The notes: generated by a model not told the origin, from the sequence alone. A stretch of 64,000 nt of DNA from Streptomyces sp. NL15-2K (GCF_030551255.1 NZ_CP130630.1:1798001-1862000), one strand, 5' to 3'; positions 44,222-52,942 are shown, numbered from the stretch's first letter. Made by a program: numbers and translations.

Positions 44222-44815
44222 ATGATCGACAGCGACGACACGCAGCCGCCGGCCCCGCGCCGCAACAGGGTCCTGGTCGCCCTCAAGCGGGCGGAGCGCA
44301 AGGTGTTCACTCGGCCCGCGCCGAAATCTGCGAAGGCTCAGATGGAATTCCTCTACACGCGCGCCAAGCAGTCCACGAAGGCCTTGGCCGAACAGCTGGG
44401 CGTCTCGATCCGCACCGCGCAGCGCTACCGCGCCGGGCAGCAGACGAAGCCTCAGAAGAAGCTGCGGGCGGCCCTGGTGGAGGAGACCGAATCTCAGTGG
44501 CAGCCGCAGGTCAGGGCACAGGCGCGGGAACGGGCGGCGACCTCCAGCGGCATGATGGTGGAGATGACGGCCTACTTCGGATTCACCTGCACGGGCAGCT
44601 CGGACGACGGCCGCGAGCGCACCATCACTAGGCCGATCTCGCCCCCTTACGCCGCTGAGATCCTCCGCCTGCAGGAGGCCGGTGCGACGGAGGAGGATCT
44701 GCATCCGGTCGTCGCGGAGGCCATCACGGAGTCGTATTTCACGGAGTGGGGCACCCGCGCCGACGGGCTCCGAGCGGATTTCACGCACGTACGGTCGATA
44801 GATTTCCAGTTCTGA
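44222..44815 (+). CDS. tpg: Tpg-like telomere terminal protein
   Basis: 197 residues from ATG 44222. The Tpg pattern is strong: ALKRAERKVFTRPAPKSAKA, QMEFLYTRAKQSTKALAEQL, a helix-turn-helix GVSIRTAQRYRAGQQTKPQK, then ESQWQPQVRAQARERAATSS and a MMVEMTAYFGFT strand, ending HVRSIDFQF. Terminal proteins of Streptomyces (about 185 residues) prime synthesis at, and stay covalently attached to, the telomeres of linear chromosomes and plasmids. A truncated Tap gene is at 37950-39476, but the usual adjacent tap-tpg operon is broken by 4.7 kb. It may serve another linear replicon, or be an orphan. Confidence 0.85.
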   Translation: MIDSDDTQPPAPRRNRVLVALKRAERKVFTRPAPKSAKAQMEFLYTRAKQSTKALAEQLGVSIRTAQRYRAGQQTKPQKKLRAALVEETESQWQPQVRAQARERAATSSGMMVEMTAYFGFTCTGSSDDGRERTITRPISPPYAAEILRLQEAGATEEDLHPVVAEAITESYFTEWGTRADGLRADFTHVRSIDFQF

Positions 44816-44944
44816 CCATGCGGAATTAAAGGCCTGCTCGGGGCGGCGACGCTCTTGCGGCGGTGCAGTGGTCCTCCAGCACGTGGAGTCGGCCGTGAAC
44901 CTGTGCGCCACTCATGCACGGGCTGTCCTTCTTACTGTTCGAGA

Positions 44945-45535
44945 TCAGTCCTCGCCGACCTGAGTGATGGCTGTGCGCAACAACTTGGCCATCGATCGGC
45001 CGGCCACCCGCAATGGTTCCGGATCACGGGTAGCCCGGCTGAGCATGAAAGCACCCTCCAGCATCATGACCATCGAGTACGCGAGGGACTGCGCCGTCTT
45101 CGGTTCGGCCACCCAACGGCCGAACCATCGCGTCGCCGTGTCGACCCACTCCTCGAAAACCTCCGCCGTCGCGACCCGCAACACCTCATTGCTGCTCGCG
45201 ACCTCCAGGGCCACCGTCCCGATCGGGCACGCGTCGGCATAGTCGGCCGCTGCAAGGTCATCTGCGGCCGCTTCGAATGCGTGCACGAGGGATTCCACCG
45301 GATCCGGCACGCTGTCCAGCAGAGCCAGGACCATTCGGCCGTACTCGGTTCCGGACGTGCGGATCATGTCCTCGGCCAGTTGTTGCTTGCCGCCGGGGAA
45401 GAAGTGGTAGATCGAGCCGAACGGTGCGTCCGCCTCTGCCGCGATCCGTTTCAGGCCGGTGGCCGAGTAGCCGTGTCGGCGGAACAGCACCGTGGCGGCA
45501 CCCTGGATCCTGGCTCGCGTGTCCGACTGTCCCAT
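44945..45535 (-). CDS. TetR-family regulator (LmrA/YxaF-like)
   Basis: 196 residues starting MGQSDTRARIQGAATVLFRR. The TetR helix-turn-helix covers HGYSATGLKRIAAEADAPFG and SIYHFFPGGKQQLAEDMIRT. The C-terminus (DACPIGTVALEVASSNEVLR, TAQSLAYSMVMMLEGAFMLS) matches the LmrA/YxaF ligand-binding domain. It is divergent from an alpha/beta hydrolase gene, and the dyad TAGA-acga-TCTA between them is a likely operator. It probably represses the hydrolase and is released by a hydrophobic ligand. Confidence 0.9.
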   Translation of the reverse strand: MGQSDTRARIQGAATVLFRRHGYSATGLKRIAAEADAPFGSIYHFFPGGKQQLAEDMIRTSGTEYGRMVLALLDSVPDPVESLVHAFEAAADDLAAADYADACPIGTVALEVASSNEVLRVATAEVFEEWVDTATRWFGRWVAEPKTAQSLAYSMVMMLEGAFMLSRATRDPEPLRVAGRSMAKLLRTAITQVGED

Positions 45536-45569
45536 TGCCTTCCACCCCTTTTCCCCTCCAAGATTACAG

Positions 45570-45581
45570 TAGAACGATCTA
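45570..45581. promoter_or_regulatory. Candidate TetR operator
   Basis: The perfect dyad TAGA-acga-TCTA lies between the divergent TetR gene (start 45535) and the hydrolase gene (start 45598). TetR proteins of this subfamily recognise short TAGA/TCTA palindromes, as far as I recall. Confidence 0.45.
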
Positions 45582-45597
45582 TCAAGTGGAGGCTGGG

Positions 45598-46455
45598 ATG
45601 CCGAGGATCGAGTTGTCGTCCGGACTGATCGACTACCAGGACACCGGCGGTGAGGGGCCTGTGCTGGTGTTCGGACACGGTCTACCGATGAACGAGACCC
45701 AGTGGCGCAAGGTGGTCCCGCTGCTGGACGGATACCGCTGCGTCCTGCCCACGCTGCCCCTGGGTGGTCACCGTCAGCCGATGAACCCGGATGCCGACCT
45801 GTCCCAGCGCGGTGTCGCCCGGCTCCTGGGCGAGTTCATCGAGGGGCTCGGTCTGGGGCGGGTGACCCTCGTACTCAATGACTGGGGCGGGGGCCAGTTC
45901 CTGGTGTCGGAAGGGCAGGACCAGCACATCGCGCGCCTGGTGCTGGTGGCCTGCGAGGCCTTTGACAACTTTCCCCCAGGGCCGGCCAAGGCCATGGCGC
46001 AGGTGTGCAGGGTTCCCGGCGGCGTCTGGCTCCTGACGCGGCTCATGCGCGTTCCCGCCTTCCGTCACAGCCGGGGCGGATACGGCGGGATGAGCCTGCG
46101 TGGGGTCCCCGACGAGATCATGGACGACTGGTTCGCTCCCGCCACCCGCAGCAGGGCCATCCGCAGGGACTTCGCCAAATTCGCCACCGGGGCACCCGAA
46201 CGCAAGACCCTGCTCGCCTGGAGCGAGCGACTGCGTGACTTCGACCGCCCGGTACTGGTCGTCTGGGCGACCGAGGACCGGTTGATGCCGCGTGAGCACG
46301 GCCCCCGGCTGGCCGAGCTGTACCCGCAGGGCCGGCTGATCGAGATCGCCGACTCGTCCACCCTCATCCCCGAGGACCAGCCCGAACGACTCGCCCAAGT
46401 ACTCACCGACTTCCTGATCCAAAGCGGAGCAGAACCGGTCCGACACGCCTCCTGA
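45598..46455 (+). CDS. Alpha/beta hydrolase
   Basis: 285 residues from ATG 45598 after GTGGAGG. The fold shows VLVFGHGLPMNETQWRKVVP (oxyanion loop), the nucleophile elbow VLNDWGGGQFLV with Asp in the haloalkane-dehalogenase or epoxide-hydrolase manner, and VVWATEDRLMP for the acid. The final catalytic histidine expected near the C-terminus is replaced by Ser in IADSSTLIPEDQPERL. Such TetR-linked hydrolases are common in actinomycetes. The substrate is unknown, and the missing His may mean low or altered activity. Confidence 0.85.
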   Translation: MPRIELSSGLIDYQDTGGEGPVLVFGHGLPMNETQWRKVVPLLDGYRCVLPTLPLGGHRQPMNPDADLSQRGVARLLGEFIEGLGLGRVTLVLNDWGGGQFLVSEGQDQHIARLVLVACEAFDNFPPGPAKAMAQVCRVPGGVWLLTRLMRVPAFRHSRGGYGGMSLRGVPDEIMDDWFAPATRSRAIRRDFAKFATGAPERKTLLAWSERLRDFDRPVLVVWATEDRLMPREHGPRLAELYPQGRLIEIADSSTLIPEDQPERLAQVLTDFLIQSGAEPVRHAS

Positions 46456-46947
46456 GCGCGGGGGGCGGCAGGCGGATCCGACAGCCGCTACCGCCCTCCC
46501 GCCAAGGTCGACACTGCAAGCCGGGCCGGTGCCGCTTGGCGCCGGGAGTGACGCATCAGATCACCCGACAGCGGGCTCGTGCACGAGGTCCTGTACCGAG
46601 CCGGACGCCTCGTCCCCATCAGCCCCCCACCATGATGGGGATTCTTGAAAACGGCCAGGGATGCTCCTCGCATCACTCGCTCTGGTGTTCAACGAAGTGG
46701 GGAGTTTCAAGGAGCGTGGCCCGGGTCGTCGGCTTGGGTTTCCCGCTCGTGGAGTGTGCCGGCCGTGTCGAGACGTCGAGACGCTGGCTTCGTGTCGGTG
46801 GCCAATCCGGGTGTCGGCGTACACCTGAACGCGGCCAGTCAGGTACAGCCATACGTCCCAAGTCCTGAAGGCGGTCGAGTACATCAGGGAGGGCCGGGGC
46901 TCGCCGGATCTCTCAGGGGCGGGCATGTCGGGCTGGCAAGGGCGCCC
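46456..46947. other. Intergenic region without recognised gene
   Basis: A minus-strand open frame (46561-46926) includes TAFRTWDVWLYLTGRVQVYA but has no family match that I recognise and no convincing ribosome site. The rest shows no supported feature. Likely decayed DNA between the hydrolase and the AraC gene. Confidence 0.4.
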
Positions 46948-47697
46948 CTAGGCTTCAGCGCGTCGCAGAGAGGCAGGCGTACGCCCGATGAAGTCCCTTG
47001 CGGTACGGGCGAGGTGGGCCTGGTCGGCGAAGCCTGCGGTGGCTGCGGCCAGGGCGGCGGTCGAATCCGGCAGGTCGGCGATCGCGGTGCGGAGCCGGCC
47101 CCATCGGCGCAGGCGGATAAGCGTAATGCCCACGTCCTGGCGGACCAGGGCACGCAGCCGCGGGGCCGACAGGCCGACCTCGATGGCGATGGAGGTGATG
47201 GGCATGTCCAGATCGCGCAGCGTGCAGAGGTCGACAGCGTGGGCGACTCTCGGATCGAGTGGGGAGGGGCACCCGGCGAGTGTCCGCAGCTCGGTGTATC
47301 CGGCGGTCAGGTCCACACCGGTGTCGGGGCCGTCGGAATCGGTGGTGCCGAGCGCGGCGAGCAGGCGGCGGACCTCGCCGGCATCGAGCCGTATCGGCTC
47401 CGGGTAGGAGGGCAACAGCCAGGCGTCGATGAACAGGGCGATGTAGGGCGAGGTCGCCGCACAGGTGTGGGCCAGCTGGGGCGGAACGATCAGCCCGGGC
47501 GCCGCCACCAAGGGCCGTCCTGGCTGGCGGAGTTCGACGTGGCCGCCGATCGGCAGCACGGCTTTCCACGCGGGCAGCCGGTGTTGGGCGACGCGGAACG
47601 GGCGAAATTCGGCGAACATCGTCGCTTCGGTGCCGGAGGCGAAGACGATGCGGCGATCGTTTTGTTCAAGTGCCCAGTCACGAGGTGAACGGATCAT
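46948..47697 (-). CDS. AraC-family regulator
   Basis: 249 residues from ATG 47697. The N-terminal half is a cupin-like sensor (RVAQHRLPAWKAVLPIGGHV, LIVPPQLAHTCAATSPYIAL). The C-terminal half has two helix-turn-helix motifs (MPITSIAIEVGLSAPRLRAL and AALAAATAGFADQAHLARTA, then FIGRTPASLRRA), the AraC layout. It is divergent from a DoxX-like gene whose ATG lies only 6 bases away, so promoters must overlap the coding ends or transcripts lack leaders. Likely regulates that neighbour. Confidence 0.85.
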   Translation of the reverse strand: MIRSPRDWALEQNDRRIVFASGTEATMFAEFRPFRVAQHRLPAWKAVLPIGGHVELRQPGRPLVAAPGLIVPPQLAHTCAATSPYIALFIDAWLLPSYPEPIRLDAGEVRRLLAALGTTDSDGPDTGVDLTAGYTELRTLAGCPSPLDPRVAHAVDLCTLRDLDMPITSIAIEVGLSAPRLRALVRQDVGITLIRLRRWGRLRTAIADLPDSTAALAAATAGFADQAHLARTARDFIGRTPASLRRAEA

Positions 47698-47703
47698 CGT
47701 GCC

Positions 47704-48075
47704 ATGCACGCTATCGCTGCCGTCGCCTTGGCGGTGTTCCTGGTCGTCACGGGGGTCCTGCATTTCCTCGTCCCTGGCTACTTCCTCAGACTGATACCCG
47801 CTTGGCTCCGCCGGGAGCGGCTCCTCGTGGCCGTCAGCGGGTCGGCGGAGGTCATGGTGGGTGCACTGGTGCTGGTTCCTTGCAGTAGACCGGTCGGGGG
47901 CTGGGCCGCCGCCCTCCTGATCACCTGTTACCTGGTGTCCCACGTGGACGCGCTGCGACGCGCGCGGCCGGACCTGCCCCGGCTGCTGGAACGGCCGGCC
48001 GGTGCAGTGGCTCGGCTGGTGGTGAACATCCTGTACATCGCCTGGGCGGTTGCCGTGGCCAGATCGGCGGCCTGA
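47704..48075 (+). CDS. DoxX-like four-helix membrane protein
   Basis: 123 residues from ATG 47704. Four hydrophobic helices: VALAVFLVVTGVLHFLVPGY, LLVAVSGSAEVMVGALVLVP, GWAAALLITCYLVSHVDALR and AVARLVVNILYIAWAVAVAR. The HFLVPGYF and GxxE pattern after helix 1 match DoxX/SURF4-like proteins. Role unknown; some DoxX proteins act in redox or sulphur metabolism. Divergent from the AraC gene with a 6-base gap between start codons. Confidence 0.8.
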   Translation: MHAIAAVALAVFLVVTGVLHFLVPGYFLRLIPAWLRRERLLVAVSGSAEVMVGALVLVPCSRPVGGWAAALLITCYLVSHVDALRRARPDLPRLLERPAGAVARLVVNILYIAWAVAVARSAA

Positions 48076-48280
48076 TGCACGAGACGTTTCGGGCCGCGAG
48101 GCGAGTCGGGCAGGGACGAGTCGGGTTCCTGAGTCAACCCGCCTGCCGTAGACGATCTTGTGACCTCACGAGGTCTGGTCACGAACACGTACCAGCACCT
48201 GGGGACGTTCACCTGTACGCCGCTGGGGAGTCAAAGTCGTACGCCGACACCGGGATCCTCACGCACGGCCACACCAGCGA

Positions 48281-49123
48281 TCAGCTGCCTGCGGAGAGGT
48301 CCCCGTCAAGGAGCCGTGCCGTGAGTTCCATGCACCGCGTCCGGGCCGCGGAGAAGCCATAGGGCATCTTGGTTACCGCTTCGAAGGCACTCATCTGGGT
48401 GTCCTCCTCGCCGCTCGCCTCGGCGTCGTAGATCTCGAAGAGCTTCTCCTCGGCCACGTCCAGTCCGGCCGCTTCAATGGCCTGGAGCAGGGCCTTGTGG
48501 TGGGCGCAGTGCTGCGCGGCGAGTTCCTCGACCTGCGGGTCGTGGGGGTCGACGGTGTCATCGAGGGCGGCGTCGGCCGCGTCGAGGCGGTCTGCCTCGG
48601 CCCGTAGGCCGGGATGGGTCGCCAGGGTGATGAACACGCTGGCCTGAATTGCGGCTCCCAGCGGCCCGAAGATCCGTTCCGTGACCAGCAGGGCGTCCAG
48701 GTCGGAGGGGCGCAGTGCGCCAGAAGGCAGGTGGCTGAGCCGGTCCGTGACCAACGGGGAGAGCAAGCCCAGTGGGCTGCCCACGACCCGCAGGCGCTGG
48801 ACTGCCGCGCGCTGACGCTTGATGTCGGCCTCCTGGGCGGCCAGGGTCTCCTCCAGCCGGCCCAGGACGTCCTCAACGTCCCGGGCTTCGTCGAAGGCGG
48901 CCCGCATGTCGTCCAGGCTGATGCCGGCCTCGGACATCTTGCGGATCCACAGCAGGCGGATCATGTCGTCGTAGCCGTAGCGGCGGCGTCCGTCTCCGCC
49001 TCGCTCGGGCTCCGGCAGCAGACCGATCTGGTGGTAGTGACGAATGGCGCGCGGGGTGGTTCCGGCGAAGGCGGCGGCATCGCCGATCTTGACCTCGCGG
49101 GGAGGCGTGGCGGAGGGGTACAT
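48281..49123 (-). CDS. MerR-family regulator
   Basis: 280 residues from ATG 49123. The N-terminal MerR helix-turn-helix reads VKIGDAAAFAGTTPRAIRHY, HQIGLLPEPERGGDGRRRYG and DDMIRLLWIRKMSEAGISLD, with a coiled coil up to about 120 (VLGRLEETLAAQEADIKRQR). The C-terminal part is a long helical ligand-type domain with LATHPGLRAEADRLDAADAA and CAHHKALLQAIEAAGLDVAE. It may bind a hydrophobic ligand. Its start is 68 bases from the left end of the IS5 element at 49191, which probably cut its original promoter or separated it from a target gene. Confidence 0.85.
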   Translation of the reverse strand: MYPSATPPREVKIGDAAAFAGTTPRAIRHYHQIGLLPEPERGGDGRRRYGYDDMIRLLWIRKMSEAGISLDDMRAAFDEARDVEDVLGRLEETLAAQEADIKRQRAAVQRLRVVGSPLGLLSPLVTDRLSHLPSGALRPSDLDALLVTERIFGPLGAAIQASVFITLATHPGLRAEADRLDAADAALDDTVDPHDPQVEELAAQHCAHHKALLQAIEAAGLDVAEEKLFEIYDAEASGEEDTQMSAFEAVTKMPYGFSAARTRCMELTARLLDGDLSAGS

Positions 49124-49234
49124 CGCAGACAGGGCCTTTCGTGCTGTGGTGCCCTCGACGACACCACATGCCGCTACGGCATGTGCAACTAGGGTCTGTT
49201 TCATAAGTGGATCAAGGTCTGCCATGATCCACTC

Positions 49235-50109
49235 GTGGGGCGTGGAGATCTGACGAGCGAGCAATGGGCCAGACTGGAACCGCTGTTACCGGCGGGCAAG
49301 AAGCCGGGACGGCCTCCGGTCTGGTCCAAGCGGCAGCTGATCAACGGCATACGCTGGCGTACGCGAACCGGCGCCCCCTGGCGCGACGTTCCCGCCCGCT
49401 ACGGCGAGTGGGAGACCGTCTACGGACTCTTCCGTCGCTGGCAGCGCGACGGCACCTGGAGTCGGATCCTCACCCAACTGCAGGCCGAGGCCGACGCGAA
49501 AGGCCTGATCACCTGGGACGTGAGCGTTGACTCCACCGTCGCGCGAGCCCATCAGCACGCCGCCGGAGCTCGCAAAAGGGGGATCTGCAGCGAGACAAAC
49601 CCGGCGGAGTCGCAGTCGAGCCCGCCGACCACGGGCTCGGACGCTCACGCGGTGGACTGACCACGAAGGTGCACCTGGCGGTCGAGCACGGACAGAAGCC
49701 GCTGTCCTTCCTGGTCACCGCCGGCCACCGGCACGACAGTCCCCAGTTCCAGCCGGTCCTGGAGCGCATCCGGGTACCCCGCGTAGGCGTCGGCAGGCCG
49801 CGCTGGCGACCGGACCGGGTGCGGGCCGGTAAGGCCTACGGGTCCCGAGCCAACCGCGACTACCTGCGCAAACGCGGAATCCGCTGCACGATCCCGGAGA
49901 AGTCCGACCAGATCCGCAACCGCAAGAAGTTGGGCGCCCGCGGCGGTCGTCCGCCGAAGTTCGACAAGGACGACTACCGCGAGCGCCACGCTGTCGAGTG
50001 CGGGATCAATCGCCTCAAGCGCCACCGAGCGGTGGCCACGAGATACGACAAGCTCGCCGTCCGCTACGAGGCCACCGTCACCATCGCCGTCATCAACGAG
50101 TGGCTCTGA
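49235..50109 (+). pseudogene. IS5-family transposase, two frames, active-site change
   Basis: Frame 1 (49235-49660) starts MGRGDLTSEQWARLEPLLPA, and includes the first catalytic Asp in [16 protein letters not shown] run of cgcaaaaggggg near 49575 allows a -1 shift into frame 2, which continues [29 protein letters not shown] and [20 protein letters not shown] with the catalytic Glu. The second catalytic Asp, expected in RADKAYGSR, is Gly here ([10 protein letters not shown], codon ggt). This would inactivate the enzyme, so I call it a pseudogene although the frames are otherwise intact. The -1 shift is normal for this family. Confidence 0.8.
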
Positions 50110-50268
50110 CCTTGCTCGCCAGCCTCGGTTAGCGAGAAATGCGGTATCGCTGCAGGTAGCCAGACATTTAGCCTGTGGCGCATGCATTAGCCACGAAGGC
50201 GCGACCGGCGCCTGGCTCGCCGTGCGCCGTCGGAGCCGGCCCAGCGTGAGGCGTTCCGGCTCACAGCC

Positions 50269-50619
50269 GTGGGCGCTGATGTGGTCCTGGTTGGCTACTT
50301 CTCTGCGAAGCAGAAGGACTTCGAAGCGCTCATGGCGTCGGCAGCGACGGAACTGGCAGCGCACGGCGCTCGGGTCGTCGTGCAGATCGTGCAACGACGA
50401 GGCGTCTCGGACGGCGGGGTCCAGAAGATGGGCCTGCCCTACTCCTCGCGGACTCTGCTGAGCTACGGAAAGGTCCGCGAGGTGGCTCAGGCCTGTGACC
50501 AGGTCAAAGCTGACGCAGTGATCTTCGTTGCCACCTTGACCGAGCGCCAGCAGCGCACGCTGACAAACATGTTTGGCCGCCCTGCTGTGAGTCTTGCCGA
50601 CATCCTCTCCGCCGACTGA
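50269..50619 (+). CDS. HflX N-terminal-domain-like protein
   Basis: 116 residues from GTG 50269 (the same frame opens upstream after a TAG at 50188 and reads REAFRLTAVGADVVLVG). It matches the N-terminal domain of HflX GTPases: VVLVGYFSAKQKDFEALMAS, AAHGARVVVQIVQRRGVSDG, LLSYGKVREVAQACDQVKAD, VIFVATLTERQQRTLTNMFG and VSLADILSAD. The GTPase domain is absent. It lies inside the IS5 element between transposase and right inverted repeat, as if a passenger. HflX splits stalled ribosomes, and its N-domain binds nucleotide and ribosome. A standalone N-domain could compete or regulate; this is speculation. Confidence 0.7.
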   Translation: MGADVVLVGYFSAKQKDFEALMASAATELAAHGARVVVQIVQRRGVSDGGVQKMGLPYSSRTLLSYGKVREVAQACDQVKADAVIFVATLTERQQRTLTNMFGRPAVSLADILSAD

Positions 50620-50654
50620 CCGCTCGCACGAGGCAGGCTTTTGAAACAGGCCCT

Positions 50655-51058
50655 AGACACCACCCGGACCCTGACGGGCTATCGGGCGGTCCCTCGCCAT
50701 TGGTGTCCCGTCCCAGGACAGGCCCGGAATGGGTGGGGAGATCCGTCGAGCAGGTCTGATGGCACCCCGAGCAGGGGTTGGGGATTTTCAAGGCGCCCCA
50801 TCAACCAGACTGTCCATCGCCTCAGACAGCCTGCGGCTTGAGATCTTCGCTACTGGTGACAGGAAGGCTGCCGAAAGAGCACTTGTGGCAAGACGCGTGC
50901 CTCACTGGTGACAACCAGCCTGATTCGCCCGATCTCATTCACCAGCTCAACTGCTCTGCCGGTGACAACTACCGTGCTTGGGCTCATATTCGCGGGCCGT
51001 CGTACAGCGCTCTGGCGGCGGCCCGCACCTTATTCCGCACGCCGAATGCGAGGCCCTG
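50655..51058. other. Intergenic region without recognised gene
   Basis: About 400 bases right of the IS5 element. No convincing gene. A few repeated gctactggtgaca / tcactggtgacaac / gccggtgacaac units (50852-50973) give a loose repeat of 'ctggtgacaa', of unknown meaning. Confidence 0.4.
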
Positions 51059-51826
51059 ATGAGCAGCCCCTGGCCGCCCCGGCACGCTGCCCGCCGTCCC
51101 GTTCCCCGCGCGGCCGCGCCCCGCGAGCCGGTCGACCACGCCCGCATCGGCCGGCGCGTGGTCCGCCGCCGCGCGAAGGGCATGGACGCGGCCGCCGTCG
51201 CGGCGGCCCTCGAGGACGCCCGCTTCGACGCGCGCCAGGACTCCCGCCACGAGCACCTGGCCGACGACGAACGCGGCCGGGCGGAGCTCGCGGAATGGGA
51301 GCGCATCGACCAGCTGCTCGCCGCCGCTCCCTCCGGCACCGTCTACGACCCGGACGCCGACGACGTCGTCCAGGCGGAGCTCGCCACCGACGCCGCGGCC
51401 GCCGCCACCCGGGAAGCCGAGCTGCGTGAAGCCGCCCGGATCGCCGTTCGCGCCGATGAGCTCCAGGCGCTGCGCGAGCTCGGCACGCTGGAGCAGACCG
51501 AGCCCCGCGAGGGCGACGAAGCCGTCCGGGACGAACTCACCCGGCGGGCCGGCTCGTACATGCAGAAGGACGTCGACACCTGGCTCGCCCACGCCCTGGC
51601 CGCGCACCGCGGGCACTATGCCGATCCGGCCGTCCGCGCGGCCGCCGCCGATCTGCTGCCGACGCATCTGCTCGCCCATGCCGCACTGCTCACCGAACTT
51701 GCGCACCTCGCGCCGGGCGCCGACGTCGACCAGCTGGCGTTCGCGGCCCGGCTCGCCGCCGCTGACCCCGAGGCCACCGGCGAACTCGCTGCGTTTCTCG
51801 CCCGCGCCCGGTCCGGGCAGAGCTGA
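51059..51826 (+). CDS. Hypothetical charged helical protein
   Basis: 255 residues from ATG 51059. Very rich in Ala, Arg, Asp and Glu: HARIGRRVVRRRAKGMDAAA, VAAALEDARFDARQDSRHEH, then VRDELTRRAGSYMQKDVDTW and LPTHLLAHAALLTELAHLAP. It should be almost wholly alpha-helical and cytoplasmic. No family was recognised. Codon use looks like the host. It lies between the IS5 element and a small gene; similar small charged proteins occur in actinomycete accessory regions. Confidence 0.55.
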   Translation: MSSPWPPRHAARRPVPRAAAPREPVDHARIGRRVVRRRAKGMDAAAVAAALEDARFDARQDSRHEHLADDERGRAELAEWERIDQLLAAAPSGTVYDPDADDVVQAELATDAAAAATREAELREAARIAVRADELQALRELGTLEQTEPREGDEAVRDELTRRAGSYMQKDVDTWLAHALAAHRGHYADPAVRAAAADLLPTHLLAHAALLTELAHLAPGADVDQLAFAARLAAADPEATGELAAFLARARSGQS

Positions 51827-51926
51827 TCTCACCCTCCGCAATGCCCCGGCCCTCCCCGATCCCATCGGGTTGACCGCCGCAGCGGACATAGGCTGACTCA
51901 ACTATCAGCCGGAGGAGCGTCACACC

Positions 51927-52223
51927 ATGGAACCGACCGTCGACAGGCCAGCGCCGCAGGTTACCGTCACAGACATCCGTACCCTTTTGGACTCTTCCGC
52001 TGAGCTCCCCGTTCTGTACATCAACTACGGTCCGGGTGACGGGGGCACCGAAGCGGAGTTGGACGTGTGGGCCGCAGGCCTGGTCTACCAGCCCGACATC
52101 GTCCTCACTCACGCGACCGCTCTGGACCTGCTCGGCGAGGAACCCAATAGCGAGACCATCGCAGCGTTCCTGCCGAAGGTTCAGAAAGCCGTGGATCAGA
52201 TGATCTCGGTCCGGGGTATGTGA
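51927..52223 (+). CDS. Small hypothetical protein
   Basis: 98 residues from ATG 51927 with GGAGGAG upstream. Reads MEPTVDRPAPQVTVTDIRTL, YINYGPGDGGTEAELDVWAA and GLVYQPDIVLTHATALDLLG, ending MISVRGM. No membrane helix or signal. Not recognised. The ribosome site is good, so it is probably expressed. Downstream 719 bases contain repeated TGTCACGC motifs but no supported gene. Confidence 0.6.
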   Translation: MEPTVDRPAPQVTVTDIRTLLDSSAELPVLYINYGPGDGGTEAELDVWAAGLVYQPDIVLTHATALDLLGEEPNSETIAAFLPKVQKAVDQMISVRGM

Positions 52224-52269
52224 AGCAGATCTGCTGCTCGATCGAGGGGGACCGTCTCATTCGGCAAGG

Positions 52270-52412
52270 TGTCACGCTGACAGAGCGTGAGTGTGACACT
52301 GCCTGTCACGCTCCCCTGGAAAAGTGTCACGCCGCCTTGAATATGTTCCCTTATGTCCGCTTCTTGGATCCCGTGAGCCTCTCCGGGCGGGATTCGAGGG
52401 CGGAGCGTGACG
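52270..52412. repeat. Cluster of TGTCACGC motifs
   Basis: TGTCACGC occurs at 52270-52277, 52304-52311 and 52325-52332, and GCGTGACG on the other strand at 52405-52412; GCGTGA (52285-52290) and TGTGACA (52292-52298) are related. Further on, ctgtgtca occurs at 52566, 52607 and 52629. The gap 52224-52942 has no gene. The motifs could be protein-binding sites or iterons, or remnants of an IS end. Confidence 0.5.
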
Positions 52413-52942
52413 CTTGTGACCATACATCGCGCGCACTCGTGAGCAGCGCAGAACGTAACGACGGCGACGCCCGGTAGATGGTGCGACGGCCACACGAAGA
52501 CCGCCCGCCTCCAGGCCGCCGACGGCCAGATCGTGGCCCGCGCCCGGCCTGAACAGTGGAGCTGGCCTGTGTCATCAACCCCCCGTTTCCCCAGGTGGGC
52601 ACACTCAGCTGTGTCACTGTTCAGCTGATCTGTGTCAACGATTCGGTTTGCCGTTCGGCTAGGCGTCGATGGACGGGCAGCCGAGCGGCAGCGGAGGGAT
52701 CTTCAGACCGCTGCCGCGAGATCGGCCCAGATCGCCTCGGGACGGACGATGCCGTAGTTCTGCGCGCCCCTGGTTCTTGTGAACCGCGGTTGCGCTTCCA
52801 GTGCCCCCCTCACGGGCGGTTTGGCATCCGGAGCAGGTCAGGGCCTGCGGCGAGACGGTGACACTCGGATAGCTGCGGGGGGATGACCTGGCCATCGGGG
52901 GCGGGAACCGTCCGCGTGCCTTCCGTTGACCAAGGGAGAAGC

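Larger units (their letters stand above)
49191..50654 (+). mobile_element. IS5-family insertion element with passenger gene
   Basis: Left end agggtctgtttcataag (49191-49207), and right end whose reverse complement is agggcctgtttcaaaag (50638-50654): 15 of 17 bases agree. CTAG-type target bases flank both ends (ctaggg/ccctag). It carries a two-frame transposase (49235-50109) and then an HflX N-domain-like gene (50269-50619) before the right end. At 1464 bp it is longer than a plain IS5/IS427 element of about 0.9 kb, consistent with a passenger gene. Confidence 0.75.

Noticed and set aside
46561..46926. Minus-strand frame with TAFRTWDVWLYLTGRV as a gene
   Set aside because: No ribosome site, no family, and biased composition elsewhere in the frame.
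50641..50790. Plus-strand short frame after the IS5 right end as a transposase piece
   Set aside because: No recognisable motif; it starts inside the inverted repeat.
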